Positions 1 to 9,135 of a DNA stretch of 64,000 bases are shown one piece after another. Both the position numbers and the translations under genes were made by a program. The stretch covers positions 124,001-188,000 of the forward strand of contig JALCBP010000001.1 of assembly GCA_028066355.1 (NCBI GenBank), written 5' to 3'. Position 1 is the first letter of the stretch. The number at the start of each line of letters is the position of its first letter. The DNA comes from UBA1268 sp002694955. GTDB lineage: Bacteria; Planctomycetota; Planctomycetia; Pirellulales; UBA1268. Under the pieces are notes generated by a model. That model ran no database searches. It was not told where the DNA came from and worked only from the letters and a program-made list of their open reading frames with translations.

Positions 1-1085
1 GCGCCACCAACAACAGCACTCCAACTTCGAGCCCAATGGTCACGGCCACCATTCCCATTAATTGTTGGAGTTCTCCCGAATTCACCCATCCAAATTACGG
101 CCGTCGTATCTAAAATACCGCGATCAGCAAGGTCAGCAATTAGCGCACTCATGGCTCTATCAAGATTTGGCAATCTCTGGTCAGCAAGTGTTCCAAAAAT
201 ATTGCTGTGATTGTCCCAGCCTCCAAGGTTGACTTCAACAAAAGGCACACCAACTTCCACCAAACGACGCGCCATCAAGCAACCCCGCCCGAAATTCGTC
301 TCTCCGTATCTCTCCCGCACGGATGCAGGTTCTTCTGATACTTTGAAGGCAGCAAGCTGACTACTTGACATGAGTTGGACCGACTTACCAACAATTTCAC
401 GATGATCTAACGGCAAGTTGCCTCTTCGTTCCTTTATGAATCGATTCTCAATAGCAGCGAGCATCTGAAGCCTACTGGCAAGACGCTCTTTGGACACTTC
501 TGACTCGAGATTCTTGACATCTCCTTGTGGGCTGACAACAAACGGGGCCCAGGTTGTACCGAGAAAGCCAGGGCCGACACTACCTCCGCCAACTGAAACA
601 AAAGGTGGTATTTCTAGGGATGGAACTGCCGTTGCCAATTCATGTGCTATCAGGGAGCCGTAACTAGGATGCTCTACATTTGGATTTGGAACAAACCCAG
701 TATGCATATAGTAACGCCCTCGTTGATGATCAGCCTCACGAGTACTCATCGAACGAACGATTGCAAGATGATGCATTTGCTTTGCTGTCATAGGCATGTG
801 TTCACTGATCGCTATGCCGTCAACAGATGTCGCAATCTGCTTAAAGGGACCTCCTGTTGCTTGACCTGGCTTGAGGTCCCAGATATCCATTGTGCTTGGA
901 CCTCCGCCCATCCACAGGAGAATCGCAGATTTATGCTGCTTTCTGAGCTCCTCAGCATTCGCACGTAACGAATTGGTAAACGATGCAAAGGGAGTCGATA
1001 ACGCCGCTAATCCACCAAGATGTGAAAGGAAATGCCTCCGACTTCTTCGCCAATATGCTAGAGACTGATAACTTTCCCTATCCAT
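1..1085 (-). CDS. DUF1501 domain-containing protein, 3' end cut off by the window
   Basis: Translated by eye from the minus strand, with an ATG at 1083-1085 and no stop before base 1, so about 361 residues are present and the C-terminus is missing. The N-terminus is rich in Arg and carries a Tat-like stretch (RRSRRHFLSHLGG). This is followed by the family patterns LLWMGGGPSTMDIWDLKP, a GWDNHSNIF segment and WMGEFGRTPTINGNGGRDHW. DUF1501 proteins are sulfatase/alkaline-phosphatase-like, usually exported, and very abundant in planctomycetes; their activity is unknown. It lies 16 bases downstream of the DUF1549/DUF1553 gene, the usual planctomycete pairing, so the two are probably co-transcribed. 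Family assignment is firm; the function is not known. Confidence 0.9.
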   Translation of the reverse strand, partial: MDRESYQSLAYWRRSRRHFLSHLGGLAALSTPFASFTNSLRANAEELRKQHKSAILLWMGGGPSTMDIWDLKPGQATGGPFKQIATSVDGIAISEHMPMTAKQMHHLAIVRSMSTREADHQRGRYYMHTGFVPNPNVEHPSYGSLIAHELATAVPSLEIPPFVSVGGGSVGPGFLGTTWAPFVVSPQGDVKNLESEVSKERLASRLQMLAAIENRFIKERRGNLPLDHREIVGKSVQLMSSSQLAAFKVSEEPASVRERYGETNFGRGCLMARRLVEVGVPFVEVNLGGWDNHSNIFGTLADQRLPNLDRAMSALIADLADRGILDTTAVIWMGEFGRTPTINGNGGRDHWARSWSAVVGG

Positions 1086-1101
1086 AGACCACCGTCCCTC
1101 A

Positions 1102-2763
1102 CTAGTGATTTAAAATAAACTCGTTTGAGTTGAGCAGGGCCCACCATACATCCTGCAACGCCTCTCTGACTTCGCCCTTACGAGCAAGCAACAAGTGATT
1201 TGCATATCGTAATTCACTCATCGATGGCCACCTAGCAAGAGCTGCCAGATAAAGGGCGTTTATCTTATCTCGATTCGTTCTGTTCGCAGCCACTATTTGG
1301 TCAAGAAATCCATCTTGATCAAGTGACGTAGCTGCCTCGATCAGATCACCATTAAATAGCATGAGTATCTGAGGAATCGTCCCATTAAACGTCGTGCTTG
1401 AATCACCCTCATCTGTACCAAAGGCAATTATGAACTGCGACAACCAGCGATCTTGACGTTCTGCAGACCCGCTACGGTCTGCTTTAGTCGCTACCAACAA
1501 TGAATTATAGAGTTGCTCTGGCTGCATTTGTCTGACATAAAAGCGACTAAAGTGTGGCTGTTCACCAGAATCTGGCGCATCCTTTGTGCTTTCTGCCTTC
1601 ATACGACTGGTCAGACCATATGGTTTAGACAAGACGATCCAACGCATTAGTGACTTCAGGTCATAACTATAGTCTGCAAACCGTTGAGCAAGTCCATCAA
1701 GCAACGCTGGATGCGTTGGCAGATTATGGGACCCAAAATCATCTATTGGCGTAGTGAACCCATAGCCCAAAAAATAGGCCCACAGACGATTCACCACTGC
1801 CTTGGGAAACAATGGGTTTGATTGAATTAAAGAAGCCAATTCCCTACGACGATTCACGCCATATGTCGTTCCATCATCAAGCACCCCGGGCAAAAGCCCA
1901 CTGCGTGGGATCTCCGTCCCATCGACAAAAACAGGATAGGCAACTTTGACTAAACCGTTTCTCAGTTCATAAAAAATCTCTGCTTCGTCTGGATCACCTC
2001 CCTGACCAGCAAAGTCCTCATCAACTAGTTCAATCCAAGCAACTTGGCGTCCTCCGTCGAATCTCCGCAGAGCTCGGGCCTGCCTGAAAAATGCATTCAA
2101 TTCCCAAAACTGATTCTGCTTCACTCCACTATTAAATGGATGGTTATGGCATTGAGTACATTGCACTTGCATCCCCAAGAAGATCTGTGCGGTTTTTGCC
2201 GTTGCCTGCAAGCCGCCATCTGCAAGTTTTCCACTAAGGAAATTTGTAGCCCCGTTAAATGAAGTCGCTCCTTCCCTCGTAGCATTTTCTCCAGTTGCAG
2301 TAAGCAACTCTTCAACAAATTGATCATAAGGAATGTTTGCTTCCCACGAGGCCTGCAAATATTTCCGCAAACCATCTCGGTCAACCATCCGATTATCAGT
2401 GTCTCGGCCAACAAGTATTGTCGTCCACACATTTGCCCAATGCTTCGCATATTCCTTTGCGTATCCTTCACCCAGAAGACGATCGACGAGCACTGATCTC
2501 TTGTTGCGGCTGCTGGCATTTTTGTACTCCAACACCTCATCAACAGTTGGAATTCTCCCAACGAGGTCCAGATAAACCCGTCTGCACCATTCGAGATCCA
2601 CGGCTTCCTCCGCGGGCTGAATATTCGCGTCTGCCCAAGCTGACTCAATCTGGCTGTCAATAAACGCAACCTGAGGAATAACTGAGACGTTCTCAGCATA
2701 GAGAAACGCATCGCGGCGTAAAAATAAACACAGAGCCATTGAAACCAGAGCGAGCCTCACCAT
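1102..2763 (-). CDS. Exported DUF1549/DUF1553 domain protein with a CxxCH motif
   Basis: About 553 residues. I chose the ATG at 2763 because AGGAG lies 7 bases upstream and the first 23 residues then form a signal peptide; a longer TTG-started frame reaches 2850. The N-terminal half is DUF1549 (a CRRVYLDLVGRIPT pattern near the start, and QCTQCHNHPF with CxxCH in the middle). The C-terminal half is DUF1553 (VVNRLWAYFLGYGF, then DDFGSHNLPTHPALLD). The family is a planctomycete hallmark, usually next to a DUF1501 gene as here. CxxCH could bind heme c, but a single motif is weak proof, and the biochemical role is unknown. TTGACT lies upstream near 2890, without a convincing -10. Confidence 0.9.
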   Translation of the reverse strand: MVRLALVSMALCLFLRRDAFLYAENVSVIPQVAFIDSQIESAWADANIQPAEEAVDLEWCRRVYLDLVGRIPTVDEVLEYKNASSRNKRSVLVDRLLGEGYAKEYAKHWANVWTTILVGRDTDNRMVDRDGLRKYLQASWEANIPYDQFVEELLTATGENATREGATSFNGATNFLSGKLADGGLQATAKTAQIFLGMQVQCTQCHNHPFNSGVKQNQFWELNAFFRQARALRRFDGGRQVAWIELVDEDFAGQGGDPDEAEIFYELRNGLVKVAYPVFVDGTEIPRSGLLPGVLDDGTTYGVNRRRELASLIQSNPLFPKAVVNRLWAYFLGYGFTTPIDDFGSHNLPTHPALLDGLAQRFADYSYDLKSLMRWIVLSKPYGLTSRMKAESTKDAPDSGEQPHFSRFYVRQMQPEQLYNSLLVATKADRSGSAERQDRWLSQFIIAFGTDEGDSSTTFNGTIPQILMLFNGDLIEAATSLDQDGFLDQIVAANRTNRDKINALYLAALARWPSMSELRYANHLLLARKGEVREALQDVWWALLNSNEFILNH

Positions 2764-2914
2764 AACCCAACTCCTGAAGGCAAGATATTTCCCTGGGTAA
2801 TTCCGCATTATTTCCCGGAACCTTCGCGGCCATACTAAACAATCGCCCAACAGAATAGTGTATATTCTCCCCCCAGCATCCAGGAGTCAAGTAAATCGAC
2901 CACGTAGGAAACTG

Positions 2915-2937
2915 GGTAACTGCTTGCAGCAGTTACC
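2915..2937 (-). terminator. Strong hairpin downstream of rplQ, possible terminator
   Basis: A perfect inverted repeat: GGTAACTGCT, a three-base loop, then AGCAGTTACC. It lies 19 bases past the rplQ stop, in the spacer before the DUF1549 gene. No clear U-run follows on either strand, so it may end transcription weakly, protect the 3' end of the ribosomal mRNA, or depend on Rho. The structure is seen; the role is inferred. Confidence 0.5.
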
Positions 2938-2955
2938 TATCCGAGCGCAAGTCTG

Positions 2956-3525
2956 TTACGAATTAGCTGGTTCCAGTTCTGGAGCAACTGGTGCAGCCGA
3001 GACAGATTCGGTCACAAACTCAAGTATTGCCCGGGGGCCCGCGTCACCAAGGCGAGGCATCGCCAGTTTGAGAATTCGGGTATACCCACCCGGACGATTT
3101 GCAAAGCGGGGCGCTACCTCACTAAAAAGAATTCGAGTTGCTTGTTTATCACCAAGAAGTCTTAATACCCGACGTCGAGCAGTGACCGCTGGCGCCATAG
3201 CCTGAGCCCACTTTTGCCATTGCTCGCTCTGCCGCCACTTCTTCCATTCCGACGTATCTCTTTCAGAAGACGATGCAAATGCGTCCGCTGCTTGCTCCGC
3301 CAGCAACCCTCGCTTTGCAATCGTGATGCATCGTTCGACCAACGGACGGACTTCCTTCGCTTTTGCGACAGTTGTCACGATCCGTCCGGGCACTTTTGGC
3401 GCACCTGGCTCTCCTGGCTCAAACTCTCGTTCTGTAAGAACAAGGGATGCAGCCAGATTTCGAAGCATAGCCCGCTGGTGAGACGGACTTCTACCAAGCA
3501 CTCTACCCTTGCGACGATGACGCAT
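2956..3525 (-). CDS. rplQ: Ribosomal protein bL17, with a long C-terminal extension
   Basis: Large-subunit protein near the tunnel exit. It starts at the ATG at 3525 with MRHRRKGRVLGRSPSHQRAM, the family's opening. Residues 1 to about 125 cover the bL17 core (a LVERCITIAKRG-like helix and the RRRVLRLLGDKQAT strand). At 189 residues it is about 60 longer than the usual form; the tail is rich in Ala, Pro and Glu and ends in PELEPANS. It is the last gene of the alpha block, 49 bases after rpoA, followed by a stable hairpin. Confidence 0.95.
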   Translation of the reverse strand: MRHRRKGRVLGRSPSHQRAMLRNLAASLVLTEREFEPGEPGAPKVPGRIVTTVAKAKEVRPLVERCITIAKRGLLAEQAADAFASSSERDTSEWKKWRQSEQWQKWAQAMAPAVTARRRVLRLLGDKQATRILFSEVAPRFANRPGGYTRILKLAMPRLGDAGPRAILEFVTESVSAAPVAPELEPANS

Positions 3526-3574
3526 TGTTCAACCTTTTCTTCTATTCGATCTCTTAAATATGCCTAAACAAAAT

Positions 3575-4579
3575 TCAGGAATGCATTCCTGCCGATTGTT
3601 GGCTAAACGACAGCCCTTTCCTTCCCAAGGCTTTTTCCATCTCATCAATGGTGCCATCGCCTGCAAAATGGGAACTTGCAAGTTTTTCCTTTGAAGAGGC
3701 CGCCAACTCGCCTACCGTAGTAATCCCTAACTCATCACAGCAATTCTTTGCCCTCGTGCTCAGATCCAAAACACTTATTGGTTCATCGACACTGGTTGGC
3801 TCAAGCTTTTCAAGGTCAAGAACGCCTTCACTCGATGAGGAAGTGTCCCCTGCAGCTGCATGTATCGAAGCACCTGGAGAGGTGTACCCAACAAACGGAT
3901 TAAGATGCTTGCGAAGGATTTTAGCCGCCTCAACAATCGCCATTTCAGGGGTGATTGTGCCATCAGTCCAAACTTCAAGCGTCAACTTGTCGTAATTCGT
4001 TTTTTGGCCAACGCGTGTCTCCTCAACTTCATATCGCACACGAGTCACCGGACTAAAGACTGCATCGACAGGAATAATACCAATTTCATGACCGTCTGGA
4101 CTGTGCTCACTACTCGGTACATACCCACGGCCATTTTCAATCACCATTTCCAGCTCAAATGGGACGTCGTCTGTGAGAGTTGCAAGTACAAGATCCTTGT
4201 TTACTACTTCGACGGACTCGTCAGTCTGAACATCAGCAGCCGTGATCGGGCCCTTGAGGCTTTTTTCAACATGAACAACCCTTGTTGAATCACTGTGATT
4301 CTTCACAACCATACTTTTTACAGCGAGAACAATGTCTGTAACATCCTCCTGAACGCCCTTTATAGTCGTAAACTCATGCTGAGCTCCCCCAAGTTTGATC
4401 TGGGTTACAGCACTGCCTTCAAGGCTCGACAGCAGAATACGTCGAAGACTATTTCCAACGGTCGTTCCAAAACCTCTCTCGAATGGTTCGGCCGTAAACT
4501 TGCCATAAGTATTCGTCAGCGTCGCGGTATCGGCGACAACAGAGCCTGGTAATTCGAGGCCTCGCCAGCGGATATGCAT
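3575..4579 (-). CDS. rpoA: RNA polymerase subunit alpha
   Basis: 334 residues. The ATG at 4579 (MHIRWRGLELPG) has AAGGAGAA just upstream, so the ten extra residues of the longer frame are rejected. The N-terminal dimerisation domain is clear (EPFERGFGTTVGNSLRRILLSS, the beta-contacting loop). The C-terminal domain keeps the Arg and Asn-Cys used for DNA contact in E. coli (STRAKNCCDELG). The second helix-hairpin, usually NxGKKS, reads FAGDGT, so the Lys equivalent to K298 is missing. rpsD, which normally sits between rpsK and rpoA, is absent; only 90 bases separate the two. Confidence 0.97.
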   Translation of the reverse strand: MHIRWRGLELPGSVVADTATLTNTYGKFTAEPFERGFGTTVGNSLRRILLSSLEGSAVTQIKLGGAQHEFTTIKGVQEDVTDIVLAVKSMVVKNHSDSTRVVHVEKSLKGPITAADVQTDESVEVVNKDLVLATLTDDVPFELEMVIENGRGYVPSSEHSPDGHEIGIIPVDAVFSPVTRVRYEVEETRVGQKTNYDKLTLEVWTDGTITPEMAIVEAAKILRKHLNPFVGYTSPGASIHAAAGDTSSSSEGVLDLEKLEPTSVDEPISVLDLSTRAKNCCDELGITTVGELAASSKEKLASSHFAGDGTIDEMEKALGRKGLSFSQQSAGMHS

Positions 4580-4669
4580 GTAGTTCTCCTTGGTACCTTT
4601 TGTTCTCAAATCATATTGTCAGGAACTCAACAGTTGAAAATGACACCAGCATCAACGTCGGATCCACGT

Positions 4670-5047
4670 CTAAACACGCCGTTTCTTTGGTGGGCGGCAC
4701 CCGTTGTGGGGCAATGGGGTTATGTCTTCAATACTTTTGACGTTCATACCAGCAGCTTGAAGAGCCGTAATCGCACTTTCGCGACCACTGCCAGGGCCTT
4801 TCACGCGGACTTCCAAGTCCTTTACGCCAAACTTTGATGCTTTTTCAGCCGCCTGCTGTGCTGCCATTTGTCCAGCAAATGGGGTGCCCTTTCGGCTTCC
4901 TTTAAAACCGCACGTGCCGCCACTCGCCCAACAGAGCGTATCGCCACGCTGGTCTGTAATGGTAACTGTCGTGTTATTAAACGTTGCGTCGATAAACGCA
5001 ATTCCCGACGACACACTCTTCTTTTTTGTTTTCGCTGTCTTGGCCAT
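4670..5047 (-). CDS. rpsK: Ribosomal protein uS11
   Basis: 125 residues from the ATG at 5047. It forms part of the small-subunit platform. The family is shown by IAFIDATFNNTTVTITD, the GFKGSRKGTPFAGQMAAQ stretch, VRVKGPGSGRESAI and the PLPHNGCRPPKKRRV end. It follows rpsM by 121 bases and precedes rpoA. Normal length and no missing core motif. Confidence 0.97.
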   Translation of the reverse strand: MAKTAKTKKKSVSSGIAFIDATFNNTTVTITDQRGDTLCWASGGTCGFKGSRKGTPFAGQMAAQQAAEKASKFGVKDLEVRVKGPGSGRESAITALQAAGMNVKSIEDITPLPHNGCRPPKKRRV

Positions 5048-5168
5048 TATTCAGTCAGCCTGATTTACTTGATCGGGCCTACAACTTCCCTTCTTATCGA
5101 TTTTCGTATTTTCTATTATTCGCTTTTGTTTCGTTCCTGACTTGTACTACTAAGCAGTTGTATTTCAA

Positions 5169-5552
5169 TTACTTCAGGTCCTTTACACCCTTCTTGCCAG
5201 CAACCGTTTTCTTCGGCCCCTTACGAGTTCTTGCATTTGTTCGAGTACGCTGACCACGAACTGGCAAGCCGCGTCTATGACGAAGCCCACGGTAGCAGCC
5301 GATATCTTTTAAGCGAGAAACTCCCTGAGCGACTTGCCTTCGCAACTGCCCCTCAACAACATAATCCTTGTCGAGAAGAGAAGCGATACGAGCCAACTCA
5401 TCCTCATGTAGTTCTCTTGCCTGAGCTTCGGGACTCACACCTGCTTTGCGACAGAGTTCTCTCGCCACACGGGGTCCAACACCGTAAAGGTATTGGAGCG
5501 AGTAGACAGTCTTTTTGTCCGAAGGGATGTCAACACCGAGCAAACGTGGCAT
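5169..5552 (-). CDS. rpsM: Ribosomal protein uS13
   Basis: 127 residues from the ATG at 5552. It is a small-subunit head protein that contacts the P-site tRNA and forms bridges to the large subunit. It opens MPRLLGVDIPSDKKTV and carries the helix-hairpin YLYGVGPRVARELC and the Arg-rich GLRHRRGLPVRGQRTRTNAR signature. The tail is basic and ends in KKGVKDLK. It sits between rpmJ and rpsK, its normal alpha-block position. Confidence 0.97.
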   Translation of the reverse strand: MPRLLGVDIPSDKKTVYSLQYLYGVGPRVARELCRKAGVSPEAQARELHEDELARIASLLDKDYVVEGQLRRQVAQGVSRLKDIGCYRGLRHRRGLPVRGQRTRTNARTRKGPKKTVAGKKGVKDLK

Positions 5553-5712
5553 AGGAAAGCTTTCAGGAACGAGCCAAATATCTTATGTTTAAACCTTGAG
5601 TAAAACATTTGGAGTTAGTATGTGGCTTTGGGTCAGTCACCTGCCTCACGCACTTCAATATTTAACTCAATCACTCGATTCGCCAGACAAGGGCAAACCC
5701 TCAACCGTCATA

Positions 5713-5826
5713 CTAGCCCTGCCGCTGTTTATGCCGCGGATTTTCGCATAAAACGAAGACTACACCGCGACGGCGGACAATCTTGCATTTATCGCAAATC
5801 CGTTTAACGCTGGCACGCACTTTCAT
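5713..5826 (-). CDS. rpmJ: Ribosomal protein bL36, zinc-binding form
   Basis: A 37-residue gene read directly from the minus strand, with the ATG at 5826 and TAG at 5713-5715. It opens MKVRASVKRICDKCKIVRRR and ends NPRHKQRQG. The zinc ligands are complete: CxxC near residues 11-14, a Cys near 27 and a His near 32. It lies between map and rpsM. infA, often just upstream in other bacteria, is absent; the 171-base spacer to map holds no such gene. Confidence 0.95.
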   Translation of the reverse strand: MKVRASVKRICDKCKIVRRRGVVFVLCENPRHKQRQG

Positions 5827-5997
5827 TGAAATCATGACGCGGGAACGCCATACCTCACAGCAATAGTAAGACTGTTAATCTGGACAAATCGAAGCCTCGA
5901 AGTATGCCACGACAAACGGGGGTTCACAAGTAGGCACACGAATTTTCGGCTATCGAGCCAATTCCGAGCAGACATGACCGACTTGCGCAGCTATCAG

Positions 5998-6819
5998 TTA
6001 CCCCTCCGTGGTAGTTGCCACACCAGTCACTTCCTTTTCTTCTCCAGGCTGGGGGTCCGCCGTAAGAGCCCAGGGCCCATCCTCAGTCATTGCAATTGTG
6101 TGCTCAAAATGGGCACTGTACTTCCCATCAGCCGTTGATTGAGTCCAGAAATCTGGCATTGCTCGTACTTTTTTGGTCCCCATGTTCACCATGGGTTCAA
6201 CTGCTATCACGAGCCCCGGTTCCAGCTCAAAATCATGCTTACGGCGAAATGATGATGAGCAAAAGTTTGGTACCTGAGGATCTTCGTGCATGTTCTTGCC
6301 TATGCCATGACCGACGAAATTCTCGACAACAGCAAACCCATAATCTCTAACGAAGGTCGCCATCTCAGATGCAACATCAGCCCAACGACTTCGTGAGCCC
6401 ATCAGTTTGATCGCCAACTGCAGAACACCAGATGTACAGTCCAAGAGTTTTTGAACGTCGTCGTCTACCTTACCAACGGCATGAGTAAAGGCGGAATCAC
6501 CGCACCAGCCCTTGAGCTTGCATCCAGTATCAATGCTGATGATATCACCCTCCACCAACTTCCTGGAACCGGGAATTCCATGTACGACTTCATCATTAAC
6601 CGATATGCAACACACAGCCGGAAAAGGAACTCGTCCCGGAACACCCTTGAACAGCGGCACTACATTTTGCTCCTCAAAGAACGTTTCTACTGCCTGATCA
6701 ATTTCTCCAGTCGTTATACCTGGACGAACAAGACGTTTCGCGATTTGATGGGCTTCCCAAACGACAAGGCCAGCCTTTCGCATGGCTTCTATCTCTCGAC
6801 TCGATTTTAGCTTCAGCAC
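5998..6819 (-). CDS. map: Methionine aminopeptidase, type I
   Basis: 273 residues. It removes the initiator Met from new proteins in the cytosol. It starts at GTG 6819 with GAGGA upstream. The five metal ligands are visible in order: two Asp in SIDTGCKLKGWCGDSAF, a His in VGHGIGKNMHEDP, a Glu in VIAVEPMVNMG and a Glu in HFEHTIAMTEDG. There is no N-terminal zinc finger or SH3-binding segment. About 20 residues beyond the usual C-terminus are acidic and Thr-rich. It lies between adk and rpmJ, as in many spc blocks. Confidence 0.96.
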   Translation of the reverse strand: MLKLKSSREIEAMRKAGLVVWEAHQIAKRLVRPGITTGEIDQAVETFFEEQNVVPLFKGVPGRVPFPAVCCISVNDEVVHGIPGSRKLVEGDIISIDTGCKLKGWCGDSAFTHAVGKVDDDVQKLLDCTSGVLQLAIKLMGSRSRWADVASEMATFVRDYGFAVVENFVGHGIGKNMHEDPQVPNFCSSSFRRKHDFELEPGLVIAVEPMVNMGTKKVRAMPDFWTQSTADGKYSAHFEHTIAMTEDGPWALTADPQPGEEKEVTGVATTTEG

Positions 6820-6939
6820 GTCAGTTCTTCCTCTTCACCAAGACCTGTTGGAGGCAGTAACAATTCTGTCAAAACCTCTTCTCAACAATACGGGGTACAT
6901 CTGAATCATTTCAATTTGCCACATGAACGTCTAAATGTT

Positions 6940-7509
6940 CTAACGTTTTGCTCGTCGAAATGCACGAATTGACTGCCGAACCCGTTCAAAGATCTCATCG
7001 GCAGAACCCAACCCGTTCACACTCTTTAATTTCCCTTGTAATTTATAGTATTCGAGTAACGGGGCTGTCTGTCTCTCGAAACTTTCGATACGGCGAGCGA
7101 ATACCTCGGGGCTGTCGTCCTCACGTTTTCGGGCCAACATGCGACGAACCAGTTCTTCTTGAGGAACTGCCAACTCAATAACACCGTCAACGCTCATTGC
7201 CTGCCGCTCAAGTAGATCATCAAGCATTTCGGCCTGATTTATTGTTCTCGGGAATCCGTCGAGGAGGCAGCCTCCTCGACAATCCTGTTCCTTCAGCCGG
7301 CGGGTCACTAGTCCAAGTACGAGTTGATCAGGAACCAATTGGCCGGCCTGCATGTATGAGGAAGCTTCTTTCCCCTCCGCTGTTTTCTGTGCAATGGCGG
7401 CCCGTAACATCTCTCCTGTTGAAAGGTGAGGCACTCGAAGAAAGTCGATAAGTCTCTCGCATTGCGTGCCCTTCCCTGCCCCCGGTGGTCCAATCAGGAT
7501 TATCCGCAT
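6940..7509 (-). CDS. adk: Adenylate kinase, short-LID form
   Basis: 189 residues from the ATG at 7509. It converts ATP and AMP to two ADP. The P-loop is IGPPGAGKGTQ at residues 6-16; the AMP-binding part has THLSTGEMLR-like residues and LLDGFPRTINQAE. The LID is the short form without Cys zinc ligands (KREDDSPEVFARRIESF). It is placed between secY and map. Confidence 0.97.
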   Translation of the reverse strand: MRIILIGPPGAGKGTQCERLIDFLRVPHLSTGEMLRAAIAQKTAEGKEASSYMQAGQLVPDQLVLGLVTRRLKEQDCRGGCLLDGFPRTINQAEMLDDLLERQAMSVDGVIELAVPQEELVRRMLARKREDDSPEVFARRIESFERQTAPLLEYYKLQGKLKSVNGLGSADEIFERVRQSIRAFRRAKR

Positions 7510-7616
7510 AGGACTACAAGACCATGGAATGAAACTGGAGGGTTATGGAGCCAACATGAACGGCTCAAACGGCAAAAAGACGCTATTAAAACTATACAGG
7601 GGTCAGACAAATCAGG

Positions 7617-8978
7617 TTATGACTTCTCGAGCAGACCACTATAGTTCCGCATCACAAGATGACTGTCAATTTTTTGAACAAGATCGAATGCCACGCTCAC
7701 CGCAATAAGCAAACCGGTGCCCCCATAAAAACTGGCAATCTGAGCGGGGATACCAAGTGCTCCACTCACGATCGTAGGAATGACTGCAACGAGCGCCAGA
7801 AATCCCGCTCCAACGTAGGTGATTCGCTCCATCACTCGCTCGAGGTAGTCGGCAGTTCTCTTCCCCGGTCGGTAGCCAGGAATAAATGAACCAAAGTTTT
7901 TCAGGTTGTCTGCCATTTCTTTGGGATTAAATGTGATCGCTGTCCAGAAATAACAAAAGAAGTAGATGAGCGCGATATAACAAATATTGTAAAGGTACGA
8001 CTGGCCTCTCGTAAACGAATCATGAAGTGCCGCCAGCACTGTATTACCCGGGTACGCACTGCTCAAATATTGAAAAAACATTTGTGGAAACAGCAGTAAT
8101 GAACTTGCGAAGATAATCGGCATGACTCCTGCTTGATTAACACGGAGCGGGAGATATTGACGTGTGCCGCCATACACTCTCCTCCCACGAACATGCTTTG
8201 CACTCTGAGTCGGGATTCGCCGTTGCCCCTGAGTCATAAAGACCACGCCAGCAACAACGCCAACAAAAAGAGCAGCCAAAACGAGTATTGTCTCGATGCC
8301 CATCTTCCCACCGCCCCCGCCAAGTTCCCAACTTGTGTCTCCGGCGAGTGACACTAGTGCACTTGGCATAGCAGCAAGAATGCCAGCCATAATCAGTAGA
8401 CTTATTCCATTCCCAATACCAAATTCATCTATTTGCTCACCAAGCCACATAAGGAACACGGTGCCTGCCGTCATTGTCAGAACTGCAACCAACTGCCACG
8501 AAAATGGCAAACTTCCATCCACGAGGAAACTTGACTGGATGAGAGATGCTTCACCGATACGAGTATTTGAGAGAAATGCAACATATGCCCAACTCTGCAG
8601 CAGACAAATGCCAACAGTCGCATAGCGCGTATACTCATTGATTTTCTTCCGTCCAGACTCACCCTCCTTTTGAAGCCTCTCCAGAGGAGGCCAGACTGTA
8701 CCCAATAATTGAAAAATGATTGATGCAGAGATGTAAGGCATTATGCCCAACCCAAAAATTGTGGCCTGAGAAAGTTGGCTCGCTGAAAAAACCGCAACCG
8801 TCTTGAGCAGATCACTGATTCCACCTGACTCTTCCGCAAACGCGCGCATCGCGGCTGGATCGACAATTGGCAAAGGGACTTGCCACCCAACACGATAGAT
8901 CGCAAGCAAGCCGAGAGTAAGTAGGATCTTTTGACGTAACTCTGGAATCGTAAAAATGATTCTTATTTTCTCGAACAC
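7617..8978 (-). CDS. secY: Preprotein translocase channel subunit SecY
   Basis: 453 residues with about ten hydrophobic segments, forming the protein-conducting channel of the inner membrane with SecE and SecG. GTG at 8978 is the start, with AGGGAG upstream. Family patterns: ITIPELRQKILLTLGLLAIYR at the N-terminus, LGIMPYISASIIFQLL for the plug and second helix, the GQRRIPTQSAKHVRGRR cytosolic loop, and LKNFGSFIPGYRPGKRTADYL. It lies in its usual place between rplO and adk, with a 157-base spacer before it that contains no gene. Confidence 0.97.
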   Translation of the reverse strand: MFEKIRIIFTIPELRQKILLTLGLLAIYRVGWQVPLPIVDPAAMRAFAEESGGISDLLKTVAVFSASQLSQATIFGLGIMPYISASIIFQLLGTVWPPLERLQKEGESGRKKINEYTRYATVGICLLQSWAYVAFLSNTRIGEASLIQSSFLVDGSLPFSWQLVAVLTMTAGTVFLMWLGEQIDEFGIGNGISLLIMAGILAAMPSALVSLAGDTSWELGGGGGKMGIETILVLAALFVGVVAGVVFMTQGQRRIPTQSAKHVRGRRVYGGTRQYLPLRVNQAGVMPIIFASSLLLFPQMFFQYLSSAYPGNTVLAALHDSFTRGQSYLYNICYIALIYFFCYFWTAITFNPKEMADNLKNFGSFIPGYRPGKRTADYLERVMERITYVGAGFLALVAVIPTIVSGALGIPAQIASFYGGTGLLIAVSVAFDLVQKIDSHLVMRNYSGLLEKS

Positions 8979-9135
8979 GTCAGCGACTCCCTGTCTTTGT
9001 TCCGAAAAACTTTGGCTGTTCCTTCAGCATTTCGAATGCATTTAAAAATGAGTAACTGGCTTCCAAGATGCAAAAAGCATATGAGGAAACCAAACATCGG
9101 TAGGTACAGCCACGCACTGCATTGGAATCCATAAT

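Noticed and set aside
5827..5997. Possible infA between map and rpmJ
   Set aside because: 171 bases with no frame resembling IF-1, which needs about 215.
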